Below, one piece after another: positions 46,156-58,032 of a stretch of 64,000 nucleotides of DNA; positions within the stretch are counted from its first letter, which is position 1; each line of letters starts with the position of its first letter. Where the stretch lies: contig OY756139.1 of the NCBI GenBank assembly GCA_963576785.1, positions 3,596,001 through 3,660,000 of the forward strand. The letters run 5' to 3'. The notes below the pieces were generated by a model that worked only from the letters and a program-made list of their open reading frames with translations, did not search any database and was not told where the DNA came from. Position numbers and translations under genes: made by a program. This stretch comes from Chlorophyllum brunneum (Eukaryota; Basidiomycota; Agaricomycetes; Agaricales; Agaricaceae).

Positions 46156-46485
46156 AATTTTGTTACTCATACTATGAATTATTTAATAAGCATCCCAGGT
46201 AACTTCGTTACTAATGCTACATCTCTTTTAGATTAAATTAAATTAATAATTGAAGTTTAAAACAAAGATAAACTTTTAAACTAGAAAATTTGAGCTTAAA
46301 TAAAACCTAGGCTAAGCTAGACTAGCTTACGCTAACAAAGTTACTACTTCGTTTACTATTTGTTAGTTGCAAGGCTATTCTGGTTTAGCTCCGTTATACA
46401 AGGCTAACTTCGTTAGAAGCTAATACCTTAAGACAGAGCTAGAAGGGGGTATAAAATATATTATTAACGAATTGTTGCATTAGCT

Positions 46486-46684
46486 TTAAATTGCTAGCAA
46501 AAAAAGAAGTAAACAAAAAAAAAATAACTGGTAAGGGGCTATATCAAAGGCTACCAATATGCTAGGTACTAAAATAATGAAAGCTACGGCTACTGGTAAT
46601 AAATTTAACCAGCATAAATCTATTAACTGGTCATATCTTAATTGAGGTAATGTTGCTCTGAACCGTACAAAGAAGGATAACCAT
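46486..46684 (-). pseudogene. nad1: Mitochondrial nad1 3' fragment
   Basis: Encodes [20 protein letters not shown], then CWLNLLPVAVAFIILVPS and a TAA at 46486-46488. This is the conserved C-terminal part of NADH dehydrogenase subunit 1 (complex I). Its upstream end is fused to cox3. Confidence 0.9.
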
Positions 46685-46811
46685 GCATATAGCTTATAGC
46701 TCCTATTGTTAAATTTAATAATGAAAAACTAGTTAATATTGGCCAAGGTAAAGGATTTACTAAATGAAAAGGAAAATGTTGAAATTTGTTTATAACATTA
46801 GTTTGTAACAT
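46681..46811 (-). pseudogene. cox3: Mitochondrial cox3 5' fragment
   Basis: Starts ATG at 46811 and reads [19 protein letters not shown] ... [10 protein letters not shown], the conserved N-terminus of cytochrome c oxidase subunit 3. It switches to nad1 within gcatgg near 46681-46688. Confidence 0.9.
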
Positions 46812-46937
46812 CTTGTGTTTTTTGTTATTTTAATTAATCTTTAATATTCTATTATCAACCTTTGTTTTACCTGTTTATAATTAAATTTAGCTACTTAATA
46901 AAACTTAAGTTGGACTCTGTTAAATAATTTTACAGCT

Positions 46938-49900
46938 GGAATAGATTGAATTTAATTTTGTCTAAATTCTTTGTGAGAATATTGGCAGGATTTTCAGTGC
47001 CTTTCACAGAGAATATTTCAATCTTTCCATCTTCTACCAAATCACAAATGTAATGGTATTTGATGTCGACATGTTTCGATCATTTTTCTGTTACTAGATT
47101 TTTGGCCCAAAATATTGAACTTTCATTATCACCAAAGAGATAAGGGACCAATGATTGGATACCAATTTCTTCCAACAAATTGACAGTCCAAACAAGTTGT
47201 CAACTGCAATCTGACAAAGCCATATACTTGGCTTCAGTGGAAGATAATGCAACAGTTTTCTGTTTTCTACTTAACCAAGTAATAGCTCCACTGGCTAATA
47301 AACAGAAATATCCAGTTACAGATTTATGACTCATTGGATCACCAGACCAATCAGAGTTGGAAAAAGCATTAAGGCCTTGTATAGAACTTCCATTGTAGGT
47401 AATTCTATATTTGTGAGTAGCATTAAGATACTTTAGCAAATGTAAGTCTGCATTATAATGTACTTTAGTAGGATTGGTCATATGTTGTGATAATTTGACA
47501 GTGGCAAAGGCTATGTTGGGCCAACTGCCTATTATCAGATACATAACTGATCCTACTAACTGTTGATACCTCTTTATGAAGTCAGGTGTTGCTTGTCCTA
47601 TATTGGATTCAAAGATTTGGTAATAGGATTTCTTCCTTTCCAATTACTTTAAATCAAAAACTTTTCCTAGATAATCTATTTGGTCTAGGGTAATTGATTG
47701 GTTTATAGGATTTTGCGAAATTTTCATGCCAAGAAACTCTTTGGTTGGACTAAGGTCTTCGTATTCCCATTTCTTCATAAAGAGTGCTTGCTTCTCTCGT
47801 AGAAGTCTAGAGCCTCTGATTCCGATGAACACTGAGTCATCTACATAGACAAGAGCTATAATAAGCTCTTTGGTTTCAGGGTCATAGTAATAATAGACTC
47901 TAGTATCTAGTTTGGATTGGACAAATCCTAGGTCAGTCATTGACTTAGTCAATTCCTTCCACCATTGTCATCCAGATTGCTTTAGTCCATAAATGGCTCA
48001 GTTTAATTTCCAAACCATATTACCATAACCTGTATTGAAACCTTCTGGAAGTTCTATATAGAGTTCTTTATCCAGTTTTCTGTAGAGATAAGCAGTTTTA
48101 ACATCTAAACTGAGCATCTCCCAGTTGTTGAGGGCAGCAACTGCAAATATGAGTTATGCTGTCTCATAATGGACTACTGGTGAAAATAGTTCATCGTAAT
48201 CAATTCTCTCTATCTGAGAGAATCCTTTTGCTACTAGTCAAGCACAGTATCGACCATCTGATTTGGGTGTGAAGACCCATCTATTCTTGATAGCTTTTCT
48301 TCCAGGCAAAAGTTTAGCTAAGTTATAAACATATCTTTCCCTGAGCAAATTTAACATTTCTAAGCATGCTTTCCACCATTTAGATTTCTCTTCTGATAGT
48401 AGTTGATCTAGATCCTTGAAAGAAATAGGAACTAATGGTGATTTGACTTTTTGAGTGCACAGATAATCAATCATCCCTACTCCTCCTTCTCTGTATAAGT
48501 CTTCTATTATAGAAGTTTCATGCTAAGAATGTCTATCGATTATTCCAGGTTTGGAAGCCTCTAATCAAATTTGTCTAACAAGTCTACTTATAGAACTTGT
48601 CAACTTCGACTTAGGAGGTTGGAACATCTCATAGTCTTGGAGAATTTTGGTTGGATGCTTTGTAGAACCATAGAAGTTTCCTGGACATTCAGGTACTTTT
48701 CTGGTTCTTTGCGGTCTCTGAGGTATTTCAGGAACTGGTATTTGATCCGAGTGATCTCGTGGTACAGAAGAACCAGCATCCTGATCATCTTTGACAGGGG
48801 TATAGGGTATGAATGGTTGTATATCTGGATTATCTCTTTGAGAAGGTAGATGGTTTGGACCTTTAGGGTGATGGGGTGGATCAGCATATGATAACCCATT
48901 ACTGTTATCGTCTTCTGGTATTTGTGTTTCTCTTGGTGGAAAGAGAATATTTTGCACAATACCATCCCACTCCTGAATATCTGTATCAATATTTGGGGCT
49001 TTTCCCTTTCCTTTATTCTTTTTAGGTTCAGGGAAAGGAGTTGGAATATGTCCATGAACAGATCTATAAGTCCTATCTTCCAAAGAACCTTTGGGAGAAG
49101 TTCAGGGTATAGGGCTTGGTGGTCTATCAAAGGTAAACCAGTAGATAGATCTGGGGTATGGAAGACAATTACTTCCGAAGGTATGCTTTGAGAAGTAGAA
49201 GATGATGGTTGGTTCATCCATTCTTCTCACTTTTTCCCAATATATTTAGGGAAATGTTCTTCACTGAATATGGCTGTTGGAGATGTATAGATTACATTTC
49301 CATTTAGGTACCTCATGAAATGATAGTTTTTCCTATCTGATGTCCAACCAAGGAAAATCATGAGTTCTGACTTTGCTGTCAGTTTATTGTCTCTTATCTC
49401 TTTTGGGAGAAAGACATAAGCACCACAGCCAAAGACTCTCTCTTTGGAGATGTCTGGAATCTTCTGATTCAATACTTCATAAGGTGTTTTCCACATGAGC
49501 CATGATACTGGTGTTTTATTATAGATATGTATTGCATGATCTATAGAAAACTCCTACCAACTGTCAGAAATACAAGCATGATACCTTATGGCTTCTGCTT
49601 TATCCATTAAAGTTCGGTTCAAGTGTTCCGCTTGACTGTTCTGTTGGTGTATATGTGGTGCACTAGTCTCATGTATAATTCCTAATGAGTAAAAATGAGA
49701 TTGTAACTCATCAGTTGCATACTCTCCTCCTCTATCAGTACAGAAATGTTTTAATTTAGTCTTGTATTGAGTCTGAATTAAGGCAATGAAATTTTTCATT
49801 TCTTTCGCTGCTTCTGATTTTTTATGGAGGAAGCAAATCCATCCATGAGAGGAAAAGTTGTCCATTATGGTCATGACCCATTTAAATTTATAGTAGGAAA

Positions 49901-50500
49901 AAATTGGAAGTTCAACTAAATCCAAGTCAATTCTTTCAAATGGATGCTTTGCATGTGTAGGGTTTTCTCTAAAGGGTTGCTGGTGCATCTTTCCCTTGGC
50001 ACAACTATCACAGACTGGTTTTTGCTCGGGAATCCACACCAGAGTAAACCCAATCATATTTTTCTCAAAGTGATTGAGGATATGATTAGAGGGGTATCCT
50101 AATCTTGTATGTACAACTTTGTAGCCAATGATTGGATCCACAGCCATAGCTGCATGTTCCGAATGTACAATTTTTGTATTAACAAAATGTAAAGTAGTGT
50201 TATGACTTGCTGAAGGATATGCTTGAAGAATAGCATTTCCTTTGCTATTGACTACTACTGATTCATTAGCATCTGTTCTAACAGTTTTACTATCTTGGCA
50301 TAACTGTCCCACTGACATTAGTCATTCAGAGGTTCCTTTTAGAAGGAAGACTGGATATATTAATATCTGCATTGGTTGAATGCTGTCAGTCTTCCCATTA
50401 TAGACTCTATGCTTAAACATAACTGCTCCAAGACCAACCACATTAAGGTAGAGACCTTGTGCTCCTACAGTTTTAATTGGGGTTGAAACTTTGAGTTCTT
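46938..50500 (-). pseudogene. Copia A2 pol: integrase, RT, RNase H
   Basis: Reading leftwards from 50500: pre-integrase CDSCAKGKMHQQPFRENP, integrase LDLVELPIFSYYKFKW and FCTDRGGEYATDEL, then QQNSQAEHLNRTLMDKAE. RT follows with YVDDSVFIG (about 47850) and RNase H with FSNSDWSGDPMSHK and LSSTEAKYMALSDCS. It aligns with A1 throughout. Substitutions are mainly CpG transitions and several create stops. RNase H Asp of DSDW is changed to NSDW. Confidence 0.9.
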
Positions 50501-50999
50501 TTTTTTTTTTTTTTTTTAAATCAACAATTTATATAGTGGTACTTGAATGCAGTCCACGTGTACATACATACAAAGGCAGAATGTACAGAATGTTCAGAGA
50601 AGGGAAAGTAAACTATAAGTAAACTAACCCTACAAGACTTGACGCCGTCTAGTGCATATACTAGAGAGATGTTTGGTACCTAAGTTGATCAGCAAGGAAG
50701 AGAAAAGAGGAATTCGGAAGGAGAGAGAGTGAGAGAGAGAAATTGATAGAAAGAAACTACCAACTCGCAATCACAAGGGGGAACAACAAACGGTACTAGC
50801 ATGTGGGAGGGCATTTGCCCAGGCACCACAGGAGAGATGGATTTTGAAAGAAAACTATGTAAAATAGTAGACGAGCGAGGAAGGGGGAGAAAGAGAAATG
50901 AATATGAAGTCCATAACTGGGAGAGCACAAGAAAAAGGACAGGAAAGAAAAGGATTTATGCAGGTGCAGACCCAAACCTCCTTTGGACTTGACAACGAT

Positions 51000-53355
51000 G
51001 TAACGGGGGTATTGACCCAGTGCAGATATGAGGGCAGTCAGGTTCTGGAGGGAAGCTGAACGCGGTAGGGTTATGACACAAGAAATTGACGAAAGTCTTG
51101 ATGGTGTTGACACCAAAATGATGATCGAAGTTGTTGCAACAATAGAGGATGTGCGACCTAGTCTGTACCATTTGACTGTTACAGTGGTGGCATAATAGGT
51201 CCTCATTGGGGAAGAATCGAAGTTGAAACTCCCCGATCGGGGCGTGGCATAAGATGGCATGACACGCTCTTGCGAAAAGCTGAGGCTGGGGACCACATTC
51301 TCATATCCAGGGACCAGACTTGATGTGCGATAGTAGAACGGAGGCCCCGTTCGCTTGCACCAGGAGGTGGAGGAAGGAGTTACCGCTGTATTTCTTGAAC
51401 CCAAACATGGCTTGCCATGTGTGGATGGCTCGTTTGGCGGACTTCTTGCATAAGTAGTCCACGGAGTTAGGGACTCGGTGATTTCTGCCCCGGTTAGGCC
51501 AGGCAATTGTTTGGATCCAATCGTGAGTGGCTTTCTGTATACCGTATTTACACTTCGACAGTGTGTGATAAAAGGAAAGGCGGTGCTGGTCCGACTTGTT
51601 GAACCAAGCCAGGAGTGCCTTCGATGTGAGGATAGATTGTCGCTGGCAGGAGTGCAGTGAACAATCAAGTAGGAGCCAAGAGGCTGCGATGGAGCCGGTG
51701 AACACATGAATGTGCTCGACCTGGTCATATTCTGTGGTTGCGAGTACCTTCGTGATTCCTAAGTATTGTGCGACCAGTTCAGTATCTGTCGACGTAGTTC
51801 CTCCGAGTCTCCTCATAATAGATCTCCTACTGTCTAGGTGTTGAATAGTAGCTGCCGCCGTGAACTGGCTGGCAAGCGGGTTGGGGTTGGGGTGGACCGA
51901 GCCGTCCGTGCCGATAATAATGGACTTGTTGCCCATTGTTGTGTTAGTCGTAACATTGTCCCAAAGCATCTTCGAGAGGTGAGGGCTGTCCTGGTTAAAT
52001 CCTATGAAAGATACATTAGTAGCGAAATGGTCAAGTAACCTACGTCCGGGCCAGAGAGATTTAGAAACAGAATTAAAATGTTCTATATGTGTCTTCTTCT
52101 TCTGAATCTCTGTGAAATTCTTGATGTGAAGTCGGTGGGGGGAAGAATGATACTCTCTTGTCAATCTTGCCAATGCGTGTTCATCGTCCAACGTATGAAG
52201 CCTCGACATTTGTCGTTCAGCCAACTTTCGGAGATGGAGTTTGATGGGCATGAGCCCCGCGAGGGACTCTATGCCGCTGGTGGGAGAAGTCCAGAAGGCC
52301 CCCGTAATCCAGAGCACCGCACTTCATTGCATTTTGTTGAGGATTTCACAAGTTCCCTTAGTCCGTGACTTATTGTGAAACCAAAGTTGGTATCCGTATG
52401 TTGCCACTGGTATGACACATGAACGGTATAGTAATCTTTTGTTGCCAGGGGACAGACCTCTTACAGAGTTCCCCAGCATTTTCATCGCCTTAATCGTGGA
52501 TATCGCTTTGGTGGAATAGAATCGAACATGTTCCTTGAAAGTCAACGTCCAGTCGAAGTAAAAGCTGAGATAATGCCAATGGGCTTTCAGTTTGAGGGGG
52601 GTGCAGCCAGTGAATGGTGGTGATCCCAAGTCAATGGAGGGGTTTGAGTCCTGCCTTGCACGCATAAAGTGAAAGACTTCGGACTTGCTGTGTTCGATTT
52701 CTAGGCCGAATTCATTCATGAGCCGCTCCATTTCATGGTACATATGTTGGAGGATTTCAACATTCCTTTCAAGGGATGGAGATTGTGCGACTAAGGTGCC
52801 ATTGTCTACAAACAAAAGGACATCAAAGTCCCATCTATCGTGGTGTTCCTCCATATGGGTGTCAAAAATTTTTAGGAGGGGGGCAAGAAATAAGGCAGAG
52901 AGAATGGGGCTAAGGGCAGAACCTTGACCCACTCCCACTGCTGCATCAAATTCCAGGGAGGTTTTGTTATTCCACCGGTAGGTTGTGTGGCGTTTTTTAA
53001 GGTAATTTTCGAAAAATGCTGTGACTTGTGGGGGAAATCCCTGTCGACCCAGTATGTCAATGAGGAGATCATGATTGAGGGAGGGGAAGAATTGGGCAAC
53101 ATTGAATGTGAGTACCGATGTCTTCTTCTTCTTTGTCCAAGCTCCTCGGATGATGTGCATCAGAAATAGACCTGTGTCCTTAGTGGATTGTTGGCAGATG
53201 GCTCCCAGTTGGTGAGGGTAAAGAACTTTGAACTTCACTGCTTCGAATTGGAGTCATTTGGCAAGCATCTTCTCTATTAGTTTACCAAGTATATTGAGGA
53301 GGACGATCAGTCTGAATGCCTTCGGAGTGGAGTAGTTGGGTTTGTTAGGTTTGCT
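51000..53355 (-). pseudogene. LINE copy D: RT, RNase H, zinc segment
   Basis: RT is largely open (53238-52324) with GVGQGSALSPILSALFLAP and the catalytic box FVDNG, as in copy 1. A TGA separates it from the next open stretch (52317-51301). That stretch has RNase H with GTDGSVHPNP, TELVAQ and FTGS (Asp to Gly), and lacks about 16 residues present in copy 1 after KKKT. The zinc segment CHHCNSQMVQ lies near 51180. The RT reading begins abruptly at KPNKPNYSTPKAF. Confidence 0.9.
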
Positions 53356-54486
53356 CGACTAAGGGGCCCCTTGCAGACTAATGCCCTTACCACCCAAAGG
53401 TGGCGTCATGGTATCAACTTAAGCAGGTACACTCGGCTTCTCTCCGAGACCCACCGACAGAGGATTTAGACCTCTCCGGCCAGGCCACACATTCTCTGCA
53501 CAGTCCGCCACGGCCCACCAGTAGTTCCAGGATTCCACCCCCGGCTGGCTTCCCGTACCCCAGCACCTGCTTCGCTATGCCCATAGGACGTGAATCCATG
53601 TGTTAATGGTGTCTAGGGTCTCTGTCTTGCAGGGGCTGCTACCAGGGAGGTGATTGCGCCTTGCTTACAAAGCAAATCCATGGAATGCCATGCGGCACCC
53701 ATGTGGAATAGTGCCCTGGAGTTTGAGTGATCCCTACTAATGTCCAGTGCAGTATGGGGGGGTTGTCTATGGATCCACACCCTTGCAATGCAACTAGAGG
53801 GGGGTAGCCTGTCCTTGCAGTTGGCTTGTTTTTTCCCCAAACCCCCTCTTATCGACTCCTATCCTTTTGGACCCTCTCAGGCTCAGCTGGGCGGTTTTTC
53901 TCAACATGCCCCCAGCTGGGGAACGGGGAGGAATGAAGCCTTTCCCGTAGTTCCCATGTTGGAGTAAATGCCTAGTTAGACTAGACTTGTACCGCAGCTC
54001 AGTCAAATAGACCAACGCTAGTCCCGCCATTGGGGAACTATGACACCATTTTGGGAGCGCGCTGGGTCCCTCCACCGCTAGAGGAACCCTCAAGGTGAAT
54101 GGGCAGAAGGTGACCAGCATGCCCAGTCTTTGAGCCCCTTTGCCAAGGGGGCACCCCCCGCCATCCTGTACAACCCAGTATCAACTCTCGTCTAGAGAAA
54201 GTGAAAGGCATACCCCCTCATTAAGGCCCTTTGCCAAGGGGCTACTCCCCCCACTCGAACTAAATCTTGTCTACCGTATAATGGATCCCAACCTCTGTTC
54301 ACGTATCCAAGAGCGAGTGAGTATGCAGTGGCCAGCATACCCAGCCTTTAACCTCCTTCGCCAAGGGAGTACTACACATCACCCTGTGTATAAGACAGTG
54401 CCAGGACTTAACGTCCAGCAAGAACAGGCCAGAAGCCTCCTACCAGAGAACTGTCCCAATTAGGAAGGTAGTGGTAAGAGGTCAAG
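53356..54486 (-). other. GC-rich 5' segment of LINE copy D with repeated hairpins
   Basis: No protein frame is convincing. A hairpin core occurs three times: cccctttgccaagggg at 54135-54150, ccctttgccaaggg at 54229-54242 and ctccttcgccaagggag at about 54353-54369. Two of these carry a shared flank, ccagcatgcccagtcttt and ccagcatacccagccttt. It could be the family's 5' UTR joined to RT by an internal deletion, or another RNA added by template switching. Confidence 0.65.
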
Positions 54487-54500
54487 AACTTTGAGTTCTT

Positions 54501-57227
54501 CGAAGTTAATGAAGTCTTCCACATAAAGGGTATAATGACATGATACCCCTAAGTCTAATAACCATACATCACTATATTCTTCTAGTAGTGTTATAATTTG
54601 ATCATTGCTTATCAATCAAGATCTTATTTGATCCGGTACTCTTAAAAACTGATCAGGCATGCACATGGAGAAGCAAGAAAATTGAGAAGTGTTAAAACAC
54701 TTCTTACTCATTGTTCGACACAAAAATACATGATTATGGGATCCTAAAGATCCTGATTGCATATCTATATGCCTGGCCCCCAACATCCCTTCCCTTTGCC
54801 CTTGCCCTTCTTCTTGTGAAGTTGGCCAGTCAGCATATTGGTGATAGGACTGTGTATCAGGGTTAGTAAGAGTATCTGAGATTGAATTGATCATGTACCC
54901 AGCTCCTCCCTTCTTCTTGAAGTTGCTTCCATAGTTGATTGACAAAAGTCTGAGAGATACCTCAGATTGAGGTGCCGAAGCAAAAGGTTTGGACTTTGGG
55001 GACTTCAGAAGGGGCCCAGAAGAGGGTCCTGCAGCATTTGCAGGGTTTCTGGGGTCACAGATGTCATAGACGACATTCTGAGCTGGTGCCATAAGGTCAT
55101 CAACCTCCTTCTCACCTTCAAGCTGCTTGAAGGCTTCATCTACCAACACTGTAAGTGTGGCAGGTTGCCTATAAGTGGTCTTGACTTTCTGAGTGAAAGA
55201 ATATCTCTTACTCTAAAAGTGCTCCATAGGAGGGGAGGCCCAAGGAAGAGGAAGGAATTCCTTGTTGTAGGTCCTGATAGCTAGAGCTACTATTTCCTCT
55301 GGAGGAGAAAGGTAGAATGGCTGAACCTCTCCAGGTTTAAGTGAATCACCCTAGGTGACGGAGTCCATGCTAGGGATCTTTATCACATAGTGCAATTCCA
55401 AATTGATTTTTGTCTCAAATTTGGGTGAAACCATTAAGAAATATGGCAAACCAATAGGTAAAAGAAAAGCAAAATGGATGTGAGTTGTATTAATATTGGG
55501 GTTATAATGCTTAGAAAACCATTTACTTACCCTCATGTGTCCCTCACAGGTACAACCTGGGGGGTGACCAGAAGGAACCAAAGGTGCACCAGGAGGTGTC
55601 ACTGATCATCCTTGTTGAGCATGGGGGTGAGAGACCCTGTGCATCCTCTGATTATAGTAATCAAGGGCACATTTCTTCGCTATTTGCATAGGCGAAGGAC
55701 CAGTGACGTGGTTGTGCCAGGTAATCACCTATTGAATCCACAGTGAGTTTTTGAGTAGGGCAATGAAACATAGGTTTTGTGCTTCAGCATGCACCTTTTT
55801 CTTGAGCTTGGTACAAGCATTTTCATGCACCTGCTGGACCTTCTTGGAATTAACCCAAGTTATAGGTTTTGGTCTCTCACTCACTAAAACATGAGTGGTT
55901 GGAGGAGTGGGAGTGGGAGTGGGTTGAGGTGCATCCATATGCCTCATCAGGTCAAAGGGAGTCATTCCTGGACCAGTGAAGCGATGTTACAACCTTAGTC
56001 TAAGACTCAGGTTGCAGGTCTTTGGATAAAGACAAGAAAGTAGAGAGAAGAGTAAGGGATGATATGATTGGTAAAGTGTAAGGAATACATCAAGTATTAC
56101 TACACTTTATATACTAGTGGTAAGAGCTACAAATAAGGGAGTGGGGTAAAGGAGTCATAGGGGACGAGTAGAACGAGTCAGTAAGAGTACAGCTATAAGG
56201 GATGAAACAAGGGGATGACACAGATACATAGGAATGATAAATGTGATAGGCACATGATAGGAATGTACTGTCTATCTATAGTTCATAACAAGTGACAGAC
56301 TGCCAGTTCTGTAGCAGTGGCAAAGCCTGCCATGGCTTCTGCCATATGGGATTGTGGTTTACCCTTGCCCTTCCTGGACTTCTTCTTCTTCTTCTGGACA
56401 TTAATCCAGGTAGGAGTAGGCAGAGAAGGCTAAGGGGGCTACCCACTCGGATTGGCAGGGTGGTGAGGTCCTCTTGTAGGCTGGGCCCTGGTATTGCCTT
56501 CAGGGTAGAAGTGGTTCCAGGGTGGTCCAGGGCAAGTCCTGGGGAAATTGCCCTGAGGGTAATTCTGGTAGTTGGCAGTAGTAGTATAAGATGCTTGGTT
56601 GTTAGACATGTTGGACCTGGTTCCTTCATGTCTTGACCACTCAGCATTTATAGCTTACTGAACTACCTCCCAGGTCATATCTACAACATCATTATTATTT
56701 GCCAATGTTGTTTGTACCATAGCATTCCAATTGGATAGTAATGCATTCAAAGCAATCATCATGCCAAGAACTTCTGGCAACTTTACTTTAGCTGTTTCTA
56801 ATTGAGAATCCATTGTTCTCAATTCAGCTAGATCCATTGCTGGATCTTGATTCCCAGAGATGTACTTTTGCAGCATCCTTTGGAGGATTGAATATACCAC
56901 GGCAAGAGAAGGTGTCCCAAAGTGGGTTTTCAAGTCATTCCAAAGGAATCCAGGAGTGTCATGTCTATGGAGTAATAGGGAATCAGATAAAGTGCCATTT
57001 ATAACAGCCAATGCCTGATCTCTAAGTTGATCTCTCCTTCTATCCTCCTCTGTTAAGACTTGAGGATTTTTAGGGAAGAGATCCTGATCTGTCACAGTCT
57101 ATCCTGACTGGTCGGAACCAGTGACAAATAAGAGAGTCAAGGCATCCTAAAGCCTTCTAGACCAGAACATATAGTTCTTAGGCCCATTGAGCTTAGGCAA
57201 ACCAGAGACGATATTATTAGTAGCCAT
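54501..57227 (-). pseudogene. Copia A2 gag and N-terminal pol
   Basis: ATG at 57227. Gag matches A1 (FLWNDLKTHFGTPSLAVVYS; LETAKVKLPEVLGMMIALNA). The solo LTR at 55985-56290 splits it. The gag-end TGA seen in A1 is also present here (near 55600). Where A1 has a TAG this copy has TGG. The segment nearest 54501 ends just before the protease, which lies beyond LINE D. Confidence 0.88.
55985..56290 (-). repeat. Solo G2 LTR in Copia A2
   Basis: tgttacaacc...cataaca, flanked by agcga (55980-55984) and agtga (56291-56295), a 5-bp duplication with one C-to-T change. Confidence 0.93.
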
Positions 57228-57386
57228 AATATCTTCATTGAGTGAATTTCTTTCTAGAAGAAAATCCTCATATTAGCAATGATCAAATGCAAGGATAACT
57301 CTGTCAGGTAAAGCCCTATTATCCTATCTCGGCTAGAGGGGATGATAATGGTTTAACCATTGGTAAGGCTACCAGGGCCCATAACC

Positions 57387-57967
57387 TGTTGAGGAAACAA
57401 CCATAATAAGTTGTTTGCTGGGGGCAGTAGTGAGCACAGTGGGAGAAAATGTAGGGTCTACTCACCAAGATAATAAGCTTCTATCTGATACCTGTAGAAA
57501 GGTAATTTGGATAGATAGATATTATTAATGAAGTGGTTGGTGTCAGAGGTAGAAAGGTCAAAGTCGAGGAGATCAAGACTTGTGTTGTACTCAAGAAGAT
57601 AAGCAATGATGAAGAAGTTGTTCAATTGAACAAGATATAGAACTTGGTCTACTACATAGGGTTTATATACATATTAGAGCATAAGCAAGTCATACTACAT
57701 AAAATGCTAGGAATATATAGAATGTTCCTTATGACTCCCATTAACTACAGCATAGTGCCTGTGGAGTACTGCGGAATGTATTATACCAGTTATTGGAACT
57801 ATGTAGAATAATCTATCAAGTACCAATTGACATTATGACTCTTATCATATATAGAGCAACTCATAAGAAGTTACTACGGATTGAAGTTACTGGAAAGTAA
57901 CAGATTAGTCTATTATTATCATAATGACCTCATAGTCTATTTCTAGAATATGTCTGAAACTTCAACA
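57387..57967 (-). repeat. Copia A2 5' LTR (581 bp) and adjacent primer site
   Basis: tgttgaggaaacaacc...gaaacttcaaca. Directly left, gggcccataacc (57375-57386) is the reverse of the half-tRNA primer site. Confidence 0.93.
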
Positions 57968-58032
57968 CAGTGCAGTGGTGCAGATTTGATTACTCACAAA
58001 TCTGATCACTAACTCTATCCATTTATAGAACA

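Larger units (their letters stand above)
46089..46937. other. Mosaic mitochondrial DNA insert (NUMT), 849 bp
   Basis: It lies between gaggtc and ggaatag, which are adjacent in Copia A1, so nothing was lost and nothing duplicated at the target. It is AT-rich and unlike its surroundings. It contains a piece of mitochondrial large-subunit rRNA, AT-rich intergenic sequence with taacttcgtta-like motifs (about 46200, 46400), the end of nad1 and the start of cox3. End-joining capture of mtDNA pieces is the likely origin. Confidence 0.9.
50501..54486 (-). mobile_element. Tad-like LINE, copy D, with a 1.13-kb non-homologous 5' segment
   Basis: Poly(T) at 50501-50517 marks the 3' end. aactttgagttctt is repeated at 50487-50500 and 54487-54500 (14-bp TSD), so the whole 3,986 bp went in as one unit. 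From 50501 to about 53355 it matches LINE copy 1. From about 53356 to 54486 it is a GC-rich segment not matching the upstream part of copy 1. It sits in A2 where A1 continues without interruption (22560-22580). Confidence 0.92.
45445..57967 (-). mobile_element. Copia element A2, old, with three insertions
   Basis: LTRs at 45445-46024 (3') and 57387-57967 (5') differ at about a dozen sites, nearly all transitions. The body contains a mitochondrial insert (46089-46937), LINE copy D (50501-54486) and a solo G2 LTR (55985-56290). Left flank (F3) and right flank (Copia B2) are different elements and no target duplication is present, so the copy has taken part in ectopic recombination. Confidence 0.92.

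Noticed and set aside
53740..54463. Short plus-strand frames in the GC-rich LINE D segment (53740-53967, 54140-54463)
   Set aside because: Open by GC composition only; no start context, no motif and no second copy to support them.
45445..57967. Target-site duplication for Copia A2
   Set aside because: Flanks attta (45440-45444) and cagtg (57968-57972) differ and belong to different elements.
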